From Polytrichum commune (lineage: Eukaryota > Streptophyta > Polytrichopsida > Polytrichales > Polytrichaceae): a stretch of 60,000 bases of DNA. The stretch lies in contig OX485804.1 of NCBI GenBank assembly GCA_950295325.1, forward strand, positions 41,542,001 through 41,602,000. Direction: 5' to 3'. Below the pieces are notes generated by a model. The model worked only from the letters and a program-made list of their open reading frames with translations, did not search any database and was not told the origin of the DNA. Made by a program: the position numbers and the translations under genes. Below are positions 9,599-18,128 of this stretch, in pieces (position 1 is the first letter of the stretch; the number at the start of each line of letters is the position of its first letter).

Positions 9599-12560
9599 GA
9601 CCCTCTGGTACGACGGCCAGTTCATGATGAACTGTACCCTCAATAGGTAGATGACATGGGGCACAATTTTTGGAATGCTCGCGACATTGCCTGCCATCCT
9701 TGCCTTCCAACAACAACAAACCACTCGGCAACACCTCCTTCACCCGAAGGATAGTGCGCCCCGCCCTGACATCCAATGTCGTAGGCGCCTCACGTTGGAG
9801 ATAGACATAATCTCCTTGCCGAAATCTCCGCAACTGAGGTCGGTAAGCACCACTACGAATGCGTGCATAACGCAATGTGTCACGGTGCTGAGCAATGGAC
9901 AAATTCTCCATGGCCATAGGCATGGCCCTCTGGAAGAATTGAGCCCGCTCCTGCAAACACTCTGCCCAAAGGTCTGGGTCATCCAAGTTCACAACAGGAG
10001 CTAGTTTTTCCCGAATAGAACTCGGGAGTATAGGCTCACGTCCATACAATAATTGATACGGGCTGTAGGATGCCAGAGAGGCCTGCCTACTAAATCGATA
10101 GCCCATAGCAATCCATGGCAACATAAGGCCCCAATCCCGGTGGCTTCTCCGAAGTAATCCATACTTCCTCAAGCCACGCTTGGTTGTCTGAACAACCCGT
10201 TCAGCCAAGCCATCTGCCTCCGGATGATCCCGAGAGGTGGTGCGGTGATCTATGAGAGCCTTAGTGCACAACTCCTCAAAAACACCAAGGAACTCCCTCC
10301 CTTGGTCCGTCAACACCTCAGCTGGTGCTCCAAAACGTGCTAACACACGATCCAAAAAGGCGGCCGCGGCCAACTCTGCAGAGTTCTGGGATAGAGCAAC
10401 AAGCTCAATCCACTTGCTAAAATGCTCCACCATCACCAAAACGTACTTTGCTCCACATGGTGTAACCACCAAGGGCCCTGCAAAGTCCAGCGACCAACGG
10501 TAGCCTAATCCCATGATAGGTAAGGGCTGTAACTGAGGTGATAAGGTGTTAAAGCTAGACCTGACCCGGTCACAAACTTCACACCTCCCGACATATGCAG
10601 CCACCTGCTGATACATGCCAGTCCACCAATATTGGCCACGTAACATCGAATGTGTCCTACGTATGCCAAAATGGCCAAGTTTCTCGTGCACTTGTCGCAC
10701 CAAGGAGGCCCTCTGATCCGGCCTAGGAACAATACGCCTTGTCCCATCCGGCCACAATCGAAATAACGAACCGTTCTCCCAACGGAACCTTGTTATCCGA
10801 TGTCCAATCCTATCCCTTTCCATTGCCGAAATAGACAAAGGAAAGGTATCCTGTTGAAGCTTATGCAATACGGGAAGGTCCTCCCATATATCCGCAATAG
10901 TTTGAGGCCGATCAGTCTCATCATCCGAGCCCTGTATCGGAATCTCAACACATGAACCAGAAAATAAAATGAGGTAGGCAGCCGCGTGCCAACCTGGAAC
11001 CGCCTCTCGATCATAATCTCCATGCCACCTGGCCCCGGTCAAGTCCTCATCTGAAGGACTTGGATTGCGTGAAAGTCCATTTGCATCCATGTTGGTAATC
11101 CCAGCACGGTGTACCACCTCAAAGTCATACTCCTGGAGCAACAAAGCCCACCTGGCAAGCTTGCCAGTAAGCTTATCCGACTCCATGAGCCACCGTAACG
11201 GCTGATGGTCAGTCACCAAAGTAAAGTGTTGACCATAAAGATATGGCCGGAAATGGGCAATAGCCCACACCGCCGCCAATGCTTCTCCCTCATAGGACGA
11301 ATAATTGGCCTCCGCTGTGTTGTTACTTCGCGACGCGTAAGCAACAACATACTCCCGGCCAACGTCATCTTTCTGGGTAAGAACTGCTCCCAAACCCAAT
11401 GAGCTCCAGTCTGTATGCAACTGGAAAGATTTGGAGACATCTGGACGTCGAAGCACTGGAGCCATACCCAGTTTCTGCTTCAATGTCTCAAATGCTTGTT
11501 GCTGCTCACGATCCCAAGTCCAAGGTTGGTCTTTGCTCGTGAGAATGGTGAGCGGCTTGGCAATCAAGCTAAAGTTCTTGACGAATCGCCAATAGTAATT
11601 CGCCAAGCCCAAGAAAGCACGAAGTCTCGGCACATCTACCGGTGCCGGAATCTTCTGCAATGCATCCACCTTAGCTTGTTGTACCCCAAGACCTCCTGGA
11701 ACAATCATATGCCCCAAATATGCCAACCGGTCATGGAAAAACTTGCACTTGCCGTGGTGCAAGCGTAATCCCCATCGCTGCAACCGTTCAAAAACGGCTT
11801 GCAGATGCCTCACATGCTCCTGTGGTGTTGTGCTGAAGATGATCACATCGTCTATGTAACACCGAGCAAAGGGCAAGCCAGAGAGAACCTGATCCATCAC
11901 CCGCTGAAACTCAGTGGGTGCATTCTTCAGGCCAAATGGAAGAAACTTCCAATGATAAAGTTGATCTTTCCCATCTTGATCAACTCCCCAAAATGCGGTC
12001 TTCACCTGATCTCCCGTAAGTAATGGAAGTTGGTGATATCCGGATCTCAAGTCCAAGGTGCTAAAGACCCGAGAAAATCCGATGGCATCGAACAACTCCT
12101 CCGGGATCGGCATGGGATACCGATCGGACTTGGTCTTCCGATTAACTGGACGGTAATCCCCACACATCCGTTTCTCCGTCCAATTGCCAAAGATATCCTT
12201 CTTCGATGGCATAACCGTAGCACAAGCATACTCCCCGTTGGAAAGTTCGATTAGCCTTGCTGCCAAGAGCTCTCGGCAACGAGCCTGAACGCCAATCCGC
12301 TCGGAAACACTGAGCCTGTAAGGTCTCCGAAAAATGGGATGGTCGTCCTCCAATTGAATGTGGATGGGTTTTCCTTTATAACCTTCAAGATCCTGAAGGC
12401 TAAAAACAAAACATCTATGGTACGAGCGAATAAATGCTCGTACCTTCCGTGCCTCAGCACCAGTGAGACGAGGGCCTAATTCAAGTGGCCAATCATCAAA
12501 CTCTGTAGTCTCCCTCTCCACCAAAGGAGAACCACCTGATGCTGGCACATACTCTAATTG
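9567..12560 (-). CDS. pol: Gypsy reverse transcriptase-RNase H-integrase
   Basis: An uninterrupted frame of about 1,000 codons. Numbering from the GTG codon at 12548, RT has LDLRSGYHQ (Asp166), the LPFGLKNAP box and YIDD (231-234). RNase H has LHTDWSS (Asp380), Glu420 in SSYEGEALA, and TDHQP (Asp447). The integrase zinc domain has His621/His626 and Cys656/Cys659. The DDE triad is Asp688 (SLDFAG), Asp748 (LTDQG) and Glu783 (GLAERV), with exact D-34-E spacing. After it come an SH3-like GDYVYLQ segment and the PHD finger. All catalytic residues are present, so this portion looks functional. There is no ATG at its start: the frame is open from just after the TAG at 12563, so it is probably expressed as part of a polyprotein. 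Confidence 0.95.
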   Translation of the reverse strand, partial: QLEYVPASGGSPLVERETTEFDDWPLELGPRLTGAEARKVRAFIRSYHRCFVFSLQDLEGYKGKPIHIQLEDDHPIFRRPYRLSVSERIGVQARCRELLAARLIELSNGEYACATVMPSKKDIFGNWTEKRMCGDYRPVNRKTKSDRYPMPIPEELFDAIGFSRVFSTLDLRSGYHQLPLLTGDQVKTAFWGVDQDGKDQLYHWKFLPFGLKNAPTEFQRVMDQVLSGLPFARCYIDDVIIFSTTPQEHVRHLQAVFERLQRWGLRLHHGKCKFFHDRLAYLGHMIVPGGLGVQQAKVDALQKIPAPVDVPRLRAFLGLANYYWRFVKNFSLIAKPLTILTSKDQPWTWDREQQQAFETLKQKLGMAPVLRRPDVSKSFQLHTDWSSLGLGAVLTQKDDVGREYVVAYASRSNNTAEANYSSYEGEALAAVWAIAHFRPYLYGQHFTLVTDHQPLRWLMESDKLTGKLARWALLLQEYDFEVVHRAGITNMDANGLSRNPSPSDEDLTGARWHGDYDREAVPGWHAAAYLILFSGSCVEIPIQGSDDETDRPQTIADIWEDLPVLHKLQQDTFPLSISAMERDRIGHRITRFRWENGSLFRLWPDGTRRIVPRPDQRASLVRQVHEKLGHFGIRRTHSMLRGQYWWTGMYQQVAAYVGRCEVCDRVRSSFNTLSPQLQPLPIMGLGYRWSLDFAGPLVVTPCGAKYVLVMVEHFSKWIELVALSQNSAELAAAAFLDRVLARFGAPAEVLTDQGREFLGVFEELCTKALIDHRTTSRDHPEADGLAERVVQTTKRGLRKYGLLRRSHRDWGLMLPWIAMGYRFSRQASLASYSPYQLLYGREPILPSSIREKLAPVVNLDDPDLWAECLQERAQFFQRAMPMAMENLSIAQHRDTLRYARIRSGAYRPQLRRFRQGDYVYLQREAPTTLDVRAGRTILRVKEVLPSGLLLLEGKDGRQCREHSKNCAPCHLPIEGTVHHELAVVPEGLPCFVCGEKK

Positions 12561-12563
12561 CTA
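12561..12563 (-). promoter_or_regulatory. Candidate readthrough stop codon before RT (UAG CAA UUA)
   Basis: The RT frame extends upstream across a single TAG followed by CAATTA. The consensus UAG-CAR-YYA is the leaky context known from tobamoviruses and active in plant cells. It separates the gag-protease-DNMT part from RT-RNaseH-INT, where a retroelement could use a recoding step to control product ratio. It could instead be a CAG-to-TAG mutation that falls in this context by chance. Confidence 0.45.
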
Positions 12564-12745
12564 ATGAGAGGAGGGGGCATTAACCATGCCCCCAGTCTCG
12601 GTGCTAGTACTAGAGTCTGACATTTCTTCATCACCATCAATATGTGATGATGAAGCCACCACCGGAGGCGAAGAAACCGAAGCAGTGTAAAAATATTGAG
12701 CTCGAAGCTCCTCCATCACATGCTGCTCGATTGAAAAATTCGTTC
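12564..12745 (-). CDS. Linker between DNMT and RT, in the RT frame
   Basis: The RT frame is open from about 12745. It encodes a charged stretch (EQHVMEELRAQYFY) and then a Ser/Thr/acidic-rich linker (SSPPVVASSS…DGDEEMSDSSTST) up to the TAG. The DNMT frame ends at 12716, so the two overlap by about 25 bases. The join needs a -1 change, most simply the loss of one base in the T5 run at 12734-12738. Low-complexity composition fits a flexible spacer. Confidence 0.6.
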
Positions 12746-13330
12746 AGCTTCTCCAACCATGGCGTGAATTCCCTCCTCCATGGGTGTGGACCGCTGTGCC
12801 CCCTGACCAGAGTTCTTTGCCCCTAGAGACAACCACTGGTCACCACGATGCCTTTGCAATGAAAGGCATAAAGCAACAGTCCACACCATAGTATGAAGAT
12901 CCATAGCTTGGCCCAACACGAAGCGTTGTTGGCCCTCAGAAAGGCCGGGAGCTGCGGTGGTGCCAGTGTGGAATTCCATGGGACGTTCCCGTTCGTTAGC
13001 CAATGGTTCGGTGTGGGTTTTGGTGTGAACATCCCACACCATACCCGGCCCCCTATCGCAGAAAGCGAATGACTATGGAAACGTCATAAATGTGGGAAAG
13101 GCCCGCCGTGGTGCCCCCATTTTGTTGACCAATGCCAACGGGGGTAAATCATCTCGAACAACCAGCAAAGAAGTCCGGTTTGGATCCAAGATGTCATCCA
13201 CTTTTTGATCAAAAGGTGGAGGCACTGCAAAAAATGCTGCAGCTAAAGTAGATGACGGTGCGAGGTTGGTCCAAATCCACTGAGGCCGGTGGGCACAAAA
13301 ATGGGATCTCCAAGGTGTTGACGAACATAA
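12716..13330 (-). pseudogene. DNMT domain, C-terminal half (motifs VIII-X), frame-shifted
   Basis: This continues the methyltransferase in the -1 frame relative to the upstream half. CAHRPQWIWTNLAP (about 13295-13254) matches the target-recognition/motif VIII side of C5-MTases. After an in-frame TAG at 13075-13073 comes SFAFCDRGPGMVWD. Motif IX-like ERERPMEFHTGTTAAPGLSE (about 12994-12935) and motif X-like FVLGQAMDLHTMVW (about 12922-12881) follow. The family norm in this region is R-x-x-x-x-GFP…LG-A…V. The break from the first half lies near 13290 and is compatible with one lost base. Together with the N-terminal half, all core motifs of the fold are present. Confidence 0.82.
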
Positions 13331-15567
13331 TAATCGCCTTCCAACACCTTGTCCCGAGAGTCTCCCAACAAAGGTACATTCTCGAAAATATACCCTGGAG
13401 GGAAAGGTTGGTGGGAATACCACCACTGCATGAGGCGGATGAAGTCCCAAAATAGAGTAGACCTGGGATTCTCTAGTCCTCCGCATGCTCCAGCACGTGA
13501 ATGGCCCTGGCATGGCCATCCCGCAATGACCATATCCACCGGACCTAAGTGTCGTAAGTCGGCCTCACTGATGAGTGTAACATCACGAGGGAGACGTAAA
13601 AAACACCCACGAATGGCAGTTGGGTATAACTGTTGTGGGTACAATACCATCAACCGGTGAAGATGATGACGAGCCGCACGGGTGGACACTGGAGAGTTGT
13701 CCACATAGACATATCGGTTGACCGTAAGGCCAGCCTCCAATACGGCTGCCAAACCGGTGGCAATGCCCCCAAACAGCTCCACCAAAGTAATTCCATTGTC
13801 TGGAGGATGCCACAAAATGGGACGTGCCAACGTGGATAGACTATCCGATATGACAGGTGTGGTAGAACTGAGAGAGAGGACAATGTCATGACACCTTTGG
13901 AACAAGCCAATGAAATCACGCCACGGAGGTAGAGGGTCCTTGGGATGTCGCACCAATGAATGTCTAGGTGCCATCGCCTGTGGGTCTTCAACACTCCCCA
14001 AGAATGCTAATGACTCCTCCAATAATGTGGATCCATGAGGCAATGTATCCACCATAGCACTGCATCCAGAAAGCATGGATAATGGTGCGATGGTGGCGGC
14101 CGCTGCGAATGCCACAGGAATGAGTTCCCTACGACCGTCTCCAGCCGACCAACCTGGGCGGATCCATGCCTCCTCAGTCCAGTTGTCCAACCCAAACCCA
14201 AGAGGATAAAGCGCTTGCTGACCAACTAAAATGTCATAGGTGGTCGCATCCGTTACCGCACACCTAAGAAGAAGAGGTGCGGGTGAATCTCCAGGCTTCA
14301 TGCGGAAGCTAAGCTGTAATGGCTCCCGAGTATAACCAGTGGTCCGCTCCACGTGGCCAATAGATGTGACGATGGTAAATGGACAAGGAGCCAAGTCATC
14401 GGCCGTCAATCGCAATTTCTGCGCAAGCTTTTTGCCGATCATAACAGGTTGTGCTCCTGAATCCATTATCACACACTGGGGAGCAACTCGAATAGGGTTG
14501 CCCCCAGTTCGGCCGACCATCAAAATGTCGGAATCATTCACCATCCGTACAACGCCAAGTCGAGCAGCGACATCAGACAGATAAGCTGCTCCCGCGGATA
14601 CTGGTGAGTCATAAGACGTGGTCAGTGCCCTATCATCTGAGGCGTGTGCGTCAAAAGACGCAATGGTCTCTGCCGCAAGTCTCGTTCGCCGTTTGGCCAC
14701 CTTCTCAGGATCTTCAGAAGCAGGGATGTCTGTAGTGGCTTCAGCCACGGTCAGAGAAGGTAAGGATGCCTTCCCTTCCAAAATCCTACCTGCTAAGTGA
14801 AAAACCTTAGCAGGTTGGAACTCTGGCGACGACCACTCCATTGCTGTGAACAAAGGTGTGTGCAACACCTTGGATGCCAACGTGTGCGCCATGTCGGTCG
14901 CTGAACGTGAAACCTCATCGTTCGGATGACGACCACTGACAGATTGGACGGCATCGGCCAATCCAAAGGATAATGGTAGGCGTGCCTGACCAATTTGGTC
15001 CGCGGGCGCATTGTCCCGAACTTGCGAGCTTGCCACATATTCATTTGTGGTCGAAGGTATGGCTTGTGACACGGCTCGAACACGTGTCACGGCTGCGGAA
15101 CTCACCACCTCGCCCGAGGCTCCGAACATATAGTAATCCGGCGTGGAAGAACTAGCCTGAGCTCCGGAGGAAGACGGTGAGGCCAAGATTTGGCCGGATG
15201 ACGCTAAGCTTTTGAACCTCTCCTCCATGGCTCCAATCTTCGCCTCCAACGTCTTCTCCCAGTCGGAAGAAGGGCGTTTCTCAGGATGGAGAGCAAAGCA
15301 GTTCTCCACCGTATGATTGTTCCGCCCACAATGGGAACACTTCAACTGGTTGGGTAATTGTTTACCCGTGCCCTTCGTTGAATCCTTAGTGGGAACAAAT
15401 GGTTTCCGCTTCAGATTACCTACAGTCTGGGCTGGCTTTTGCTTAGAAGGACAATCATTCTTAACGTGGCCGGCCTGCCCACAAGACCAACAATACATGG
15501 TCTTGTCCACCTCGGCCTCCGCCAATCCCACAGTTGCCACCGGAACTCTTCGGGATTTGCTAGAAAT
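13243..15567 (-). CDS. Zinc knuckles, aspartic protease and DNMT N-terminal half
   Basis: Residues are numbered from the GTG at 15540; the frame is open from 15567. Two CCHC knuckles lie at 17-30 (CWSCGQAGHVKNDC) and 68-81 (CSHCGRNNHTVENC). A Ser/Thr/Ala-rich spacer follows. The aspartic protease has Asp-Ser-Gly at 360-362 and the distal DILVGQQAL box at 436-444. From about 573 comes a C5-cytosine methyltransferase. Motif I is LVELFGGIATGLAAVLEAG (586-604, SAM binding), a YVYVDNS acidic turn lies at 610-616, motif IV is AGWPCQGHS with catalytic Cys677 (codon 13512-13510), and motif VI is FENVP (719-723). Motif order is canonical, not rearranged as in plant DRM enzymes. The predicted reaction is SAM-dependent methylation of cytosine C5 in DNA, possibly on the element's own cDNA. 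Confidence 0.92.
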   Translation of the reverse strand: MSSKSRRVPVATVGLAEAEVDKTMYCWSCGQAGHVKNDCPSKQKPAQTVGNLKRKPFVPTKDSTKGTGKQLPNQLKCSHCGRNNHTVENCFALHPEKRPSSDWEKTLEAKIGAMEERFKSLASSGQILASPSSSGAQASSSTPDYYMFGASGEVVSSAAVTRVRAVSQAIPSTTNEYVASSQVRDNAPADQIGQARLPLSFGLADAVQSVSGRHPNDEVSRSATDMAHTLASKVLHTPLFTAMEWSSPEFQPAKVFHLAGRILEGKASLPSLTVAEATTDIPASEDPEKVAKRRTRLAAETIASFDAHASDDRALTTSYDSPVSAGAAYLSDVAARLGVVRMVNDSDILMVGRTGGNPIRVAPQCVIMDSGAQPVMIGKKLAQKLRLTADDLAPCPFTIVTSIGHVERTTGYTREPLQLSFRMKPGDSPAPLLLRCAVTDATTYDILVGQQALYPLGFGLDNWTEEAWIRPGWSAGDGRRELIPVAFAAAATIAPLSMLSGCSAMVDTLPHGSTLLEESLAFLGSVEDPQAMAPRHSLVRHPKDPLPPWRDFIGLFQRCHDIVLSLSSTTPVISDSLSTLARPILWHPPDNGITLVELFGGIATGLAAVLEAGLTVNRYVYVDNSPVSTRAARHHLHRLMVLYPQQLYPTAIRGCFLRLPRDVTLISEADLRHLGPVDMVIAGWPCQGHSRAGACGGLENPRSTLFWDFIRLMQWWYSHQPFPPGYIFENVPLLGDSRDKVLEGDYYVRQHLGDPIFVPTGLSGFGPTSHRHLL

Positions 15568-16591
15568 CTACTAGCAGGGACACCAAATCAGTGGCGTCGT
15601 GCTGACACAATGCACGATCACACTGCTCCACAATGGCGAATGCCTCTGCGAGTGTCGCCCGACCACCATAATACATGATGATCCAGGGCAACGCCAAGTC
15701 AATGAGACGTTTGTCAATCTTGGACAAAAACACCTTCACCAATTGACTTTCCGTAAACACACCTCCAGATCCTCTGGCAAACCTCGCCAACCTCGTATAC
15801 ATGGTACGAGGTGTATCGTCCTTCTTCCGTCTAAAATCTTGTATCCGCTACATCTGGTCCCGACGGAAACCTCCGTACTCCTCATGTAGATGCAGCTCAA
15901 ATGCCTGCAACGGCTCAAAAACTGGCGGAGCCCCCAAAGAGGCTAAAGCCGCCTGGGTAGCCTGGGCATAACGGGAGAGTGGAAGAATGGGGCTCGACGT
16001 ACTCGCCACAACGGGAGCAGAACCTTTATCCTTGGGTTCACCAGGAGAAGCTCCCTCCATGTCCACCACAAATACTCCCTCCGGCACCTCCGATTTAACC
16101 TCAGGGACGGCCATGAAGCTGGAAGCTGCGCCTTCCTTCAATGCGGATACCAACTCAACCTGAGTCTCCCAGTACCGCTCCACCTGGCGCAGCTCCATCC
16201 AATGAGCCTCCGTCCACTGCTCATAAGTTTGGAGAGCTTCATGCTCCAAATGCTGAGGCAGAAGCTCGAACGCATACCAATCGTTGAAATTGGTATTGCG
16301 TTGGCGTTTCTCTCGCATCCACGTACGAAACCGGATTTTCCAGTCTTGCAGAGAAATGGTCCCTGCTCGACCGGAAAACCGGTCCCGTATCCCTCCCCTA
16401 GTCTCCTCCTCCATATCGTCAAAGGTTCCCACCCACAAGACGTGAGACCGAGTGATAGTCCCCCACGCCGAAGTAGGCTGAAAAGCCTCGTTGGGTGCTA
16501 CCACTGGTTCAACGTCCAAGAGGTCCGAGGGATGACCTTCCGATGCTCCTGGGGACGGAGAACGATAGTGTTGAGTACGAGTTGTAACCAT
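15560..16591 (-). pseudogene. gag: Gypsy gag with one in-frame TAG
   Basis: ATG at 16591-16589. Residues 1-247 run to a TAG at 15850-15848. The same frame then continues (RIQDFRRKKDDTPRTMYTRLARF…) to a TAG at 15562-15560. The downstream part has the classic Retrotrans_gag ending (YTRLARFA-G…LV-VFLSKID-RL…A-AFAIVEQCD). The upstream part has the matching FDDM…WK-RF-TWM…EALQTYEQW helices. The first TAG is probably a CAG-to-TAG mutation. The protease frame starts 8 bases before the second TAG in the +1 frame. Confidence 0.88.
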
Positions 16592-18114
16592 AAACCCACA
16601 ATGGGATGGTCACCGAATCAACAACCCAAATGAATTAGTATCCAAGTACAAAGAGAAAAAGGTCAAAAGCAACCTGCACCTGCAACCACCACCAAAACTT
16701 ATGGTCTGCTGGTCATTAACCCAGCCTCACCACAAGTGAAAACAAGCACCGTCCACTTGGTGCACAAACAAAGGTCTCGTCGGTCATTAATCCGACCTCA
16801 CCTCCACAGTACCCTATCACAATCTATAACAACACAAAATGGGGCAATGCCGACAACTGCCAGCAATACAACCCGCCACGGGGGAAGGTACCAAAACAAA
16901 AGACAGAAAACAATGCAATTTTCAGCACTGGATCCTCTTCCCCAAACAACATTTAAACAGAAATTGAAAGCGACCGCGACCAACCGGCACCCGCTTGCGG
17001 TTGGTGGTCAAAATGAAGAACCCCTGTTGCTTAAGAAAGAAAATGCTACCTATGCACATCTCTCATCTTCCCACTACAACCTAAGAATCCCTCCTCACAA
17101 GAATATCGGGAATATGTGTTGACAAACACAATTCGACCTTAATAATAATTTATTTTAGGCCGAACGGAAATTCCACATGCCGCCCAATTTCCAATGGCAT
17201 TCCCCTCGGAAATTTCGTACAACACAACCCCTAAAAGAAATCCCAAGTATTTTTAATATTTCATAAGAGCTTAGGTTTTCTTCCTTGTGTCCTTGATTAA
17301 TGAGCCCAAGAAATTAACCTCTTAGATAAAGGAGAAAAATTAGAAGTTGAAAGGAGACATAAAATAAATTAATCATTTTATTAATCATTTTATTTTATTT
17401 TATTTTTAAATTAAATTAAATTAAATTAAGTCCGCTTTTAATTCATTAACGCGTTGATTAATTAAAAAAAACAAAATCAAAATCAAACATACACAACCGG
17501 TTGGACTTGCAACCACGTGAATCTCAATTGATTACGTCCAAACAAAAAAAATCTTTCCGATCATTACCCCCCGTGTTGAGGTTTAATTATTTGCACGCCT
17601 GCTGCAATATTTGGTATTCTAGCCCTGGTCTGCTGGCCTTGGCCTGCTGCTTGCCCTGGCTGCAGCCTGCCTGCTTGCTGGCTTGCCGCCGTTAGACGCA
17701 GGCAGCCGCCGCGAGCCGCTGGCCAGCGGCCAGCCACAGTAGCCACAGCAACAGCAGCCGTAGCAAAAGGAGCAGCAGAAGCAGTTGCGGCCTCTGACTT
17801 CTTCTTCTTTTTGTTTTTATTTTTGTCAAAAATTCGAAGCCTTTGGAGGGTCAAGAATGCCCATAAACCTTCCACTTCACAAATTCACGCTTGTGGGCAA
17901 CCAAATGGTACAAAATTCCATGAGAAATTCAAAAATTTCTCACCACAATTCAAAATGATGTGCACACATCACAAGCACACTTTTTTCCTCCTTGTTTCTC
18001 CGCGAATCAGCAATATTTGTCTTCCTCCACTCCAAAATCTCGCAACCACTTGTTTTCACATTCTTTCTCGAGTGTCGGAGCTCAAGATTTAAAGAAAAGA
18101 GAAGGAATCATGCA
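16592..18114 (-). other. Untranslated leader of the gypsy element
   Basis: About 1.5 kb between gag and the primer-binding region with no convincing gene. It includes short repeats around 16707-16800 (GGTC…GGTCATTAA…CC…CCTCAC twice), an A/T-rich tract at 17360-17470, a GC-rich CTGCTGG/CAGC-type low-complexity stretch at 17590-17790, and a segment at 17495-17560 resembling repeats at 36258-36320 and 39006-39060 (AACCGGTTGGACTTG…). Confidence 0.55.
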
Positions 18115-18128
18115 CATTCTTGCCAAGT
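18115..18128 (-). other. Putative self-priming primer-binding site
   Basis: Immediately inside the 5' LTR segment, the minus strand reads ACTTGGCAAGAATG. This is the exact complement of CATTCTTGCCAAGT inside the same LTR segment (18336-18323). No standard initiator-tRNA site (TGGTATCAGAGC) is seen here. A PBS that pairs with the 5' region of the element's own RNA is the arrangement known from Tf1-type self-primed Ty3/gypsy elements. Whether transcription starts near 18336 cannot be read from the sequence. Confidence 0.45.

Noticed and set aside
12734-12745. Programmed -1 frameshift at the DNMT/RT junction
   Set aside because: The sequence A-AUU-UUU-C is not a canonical X-XXY-YYZ slippery site. 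A one-base loss in the T run explains it, especially as a separate frame break lies near 13290.
15560-15562. Second UAG-CAA readthrough candidate at the gag end
   Set aside because: The following triplet is AUC, not YYA, and readthrough would stay in the wrong frame for the protease.
15848-15850. TAG within gag as a programmed stop
   Set aside because: It splits the conserved gag domain itself and is followed by CGG AUA; a simple CAG-to-TAG mutation is the better reading.
17564-17875. Ala/Lys-rich open frame in the gypsy leader
   Set aside because: It arises from CTG/GCC low-complexity sequence, has no relation to gag, and lies upstream of gag in the untranslated leader.
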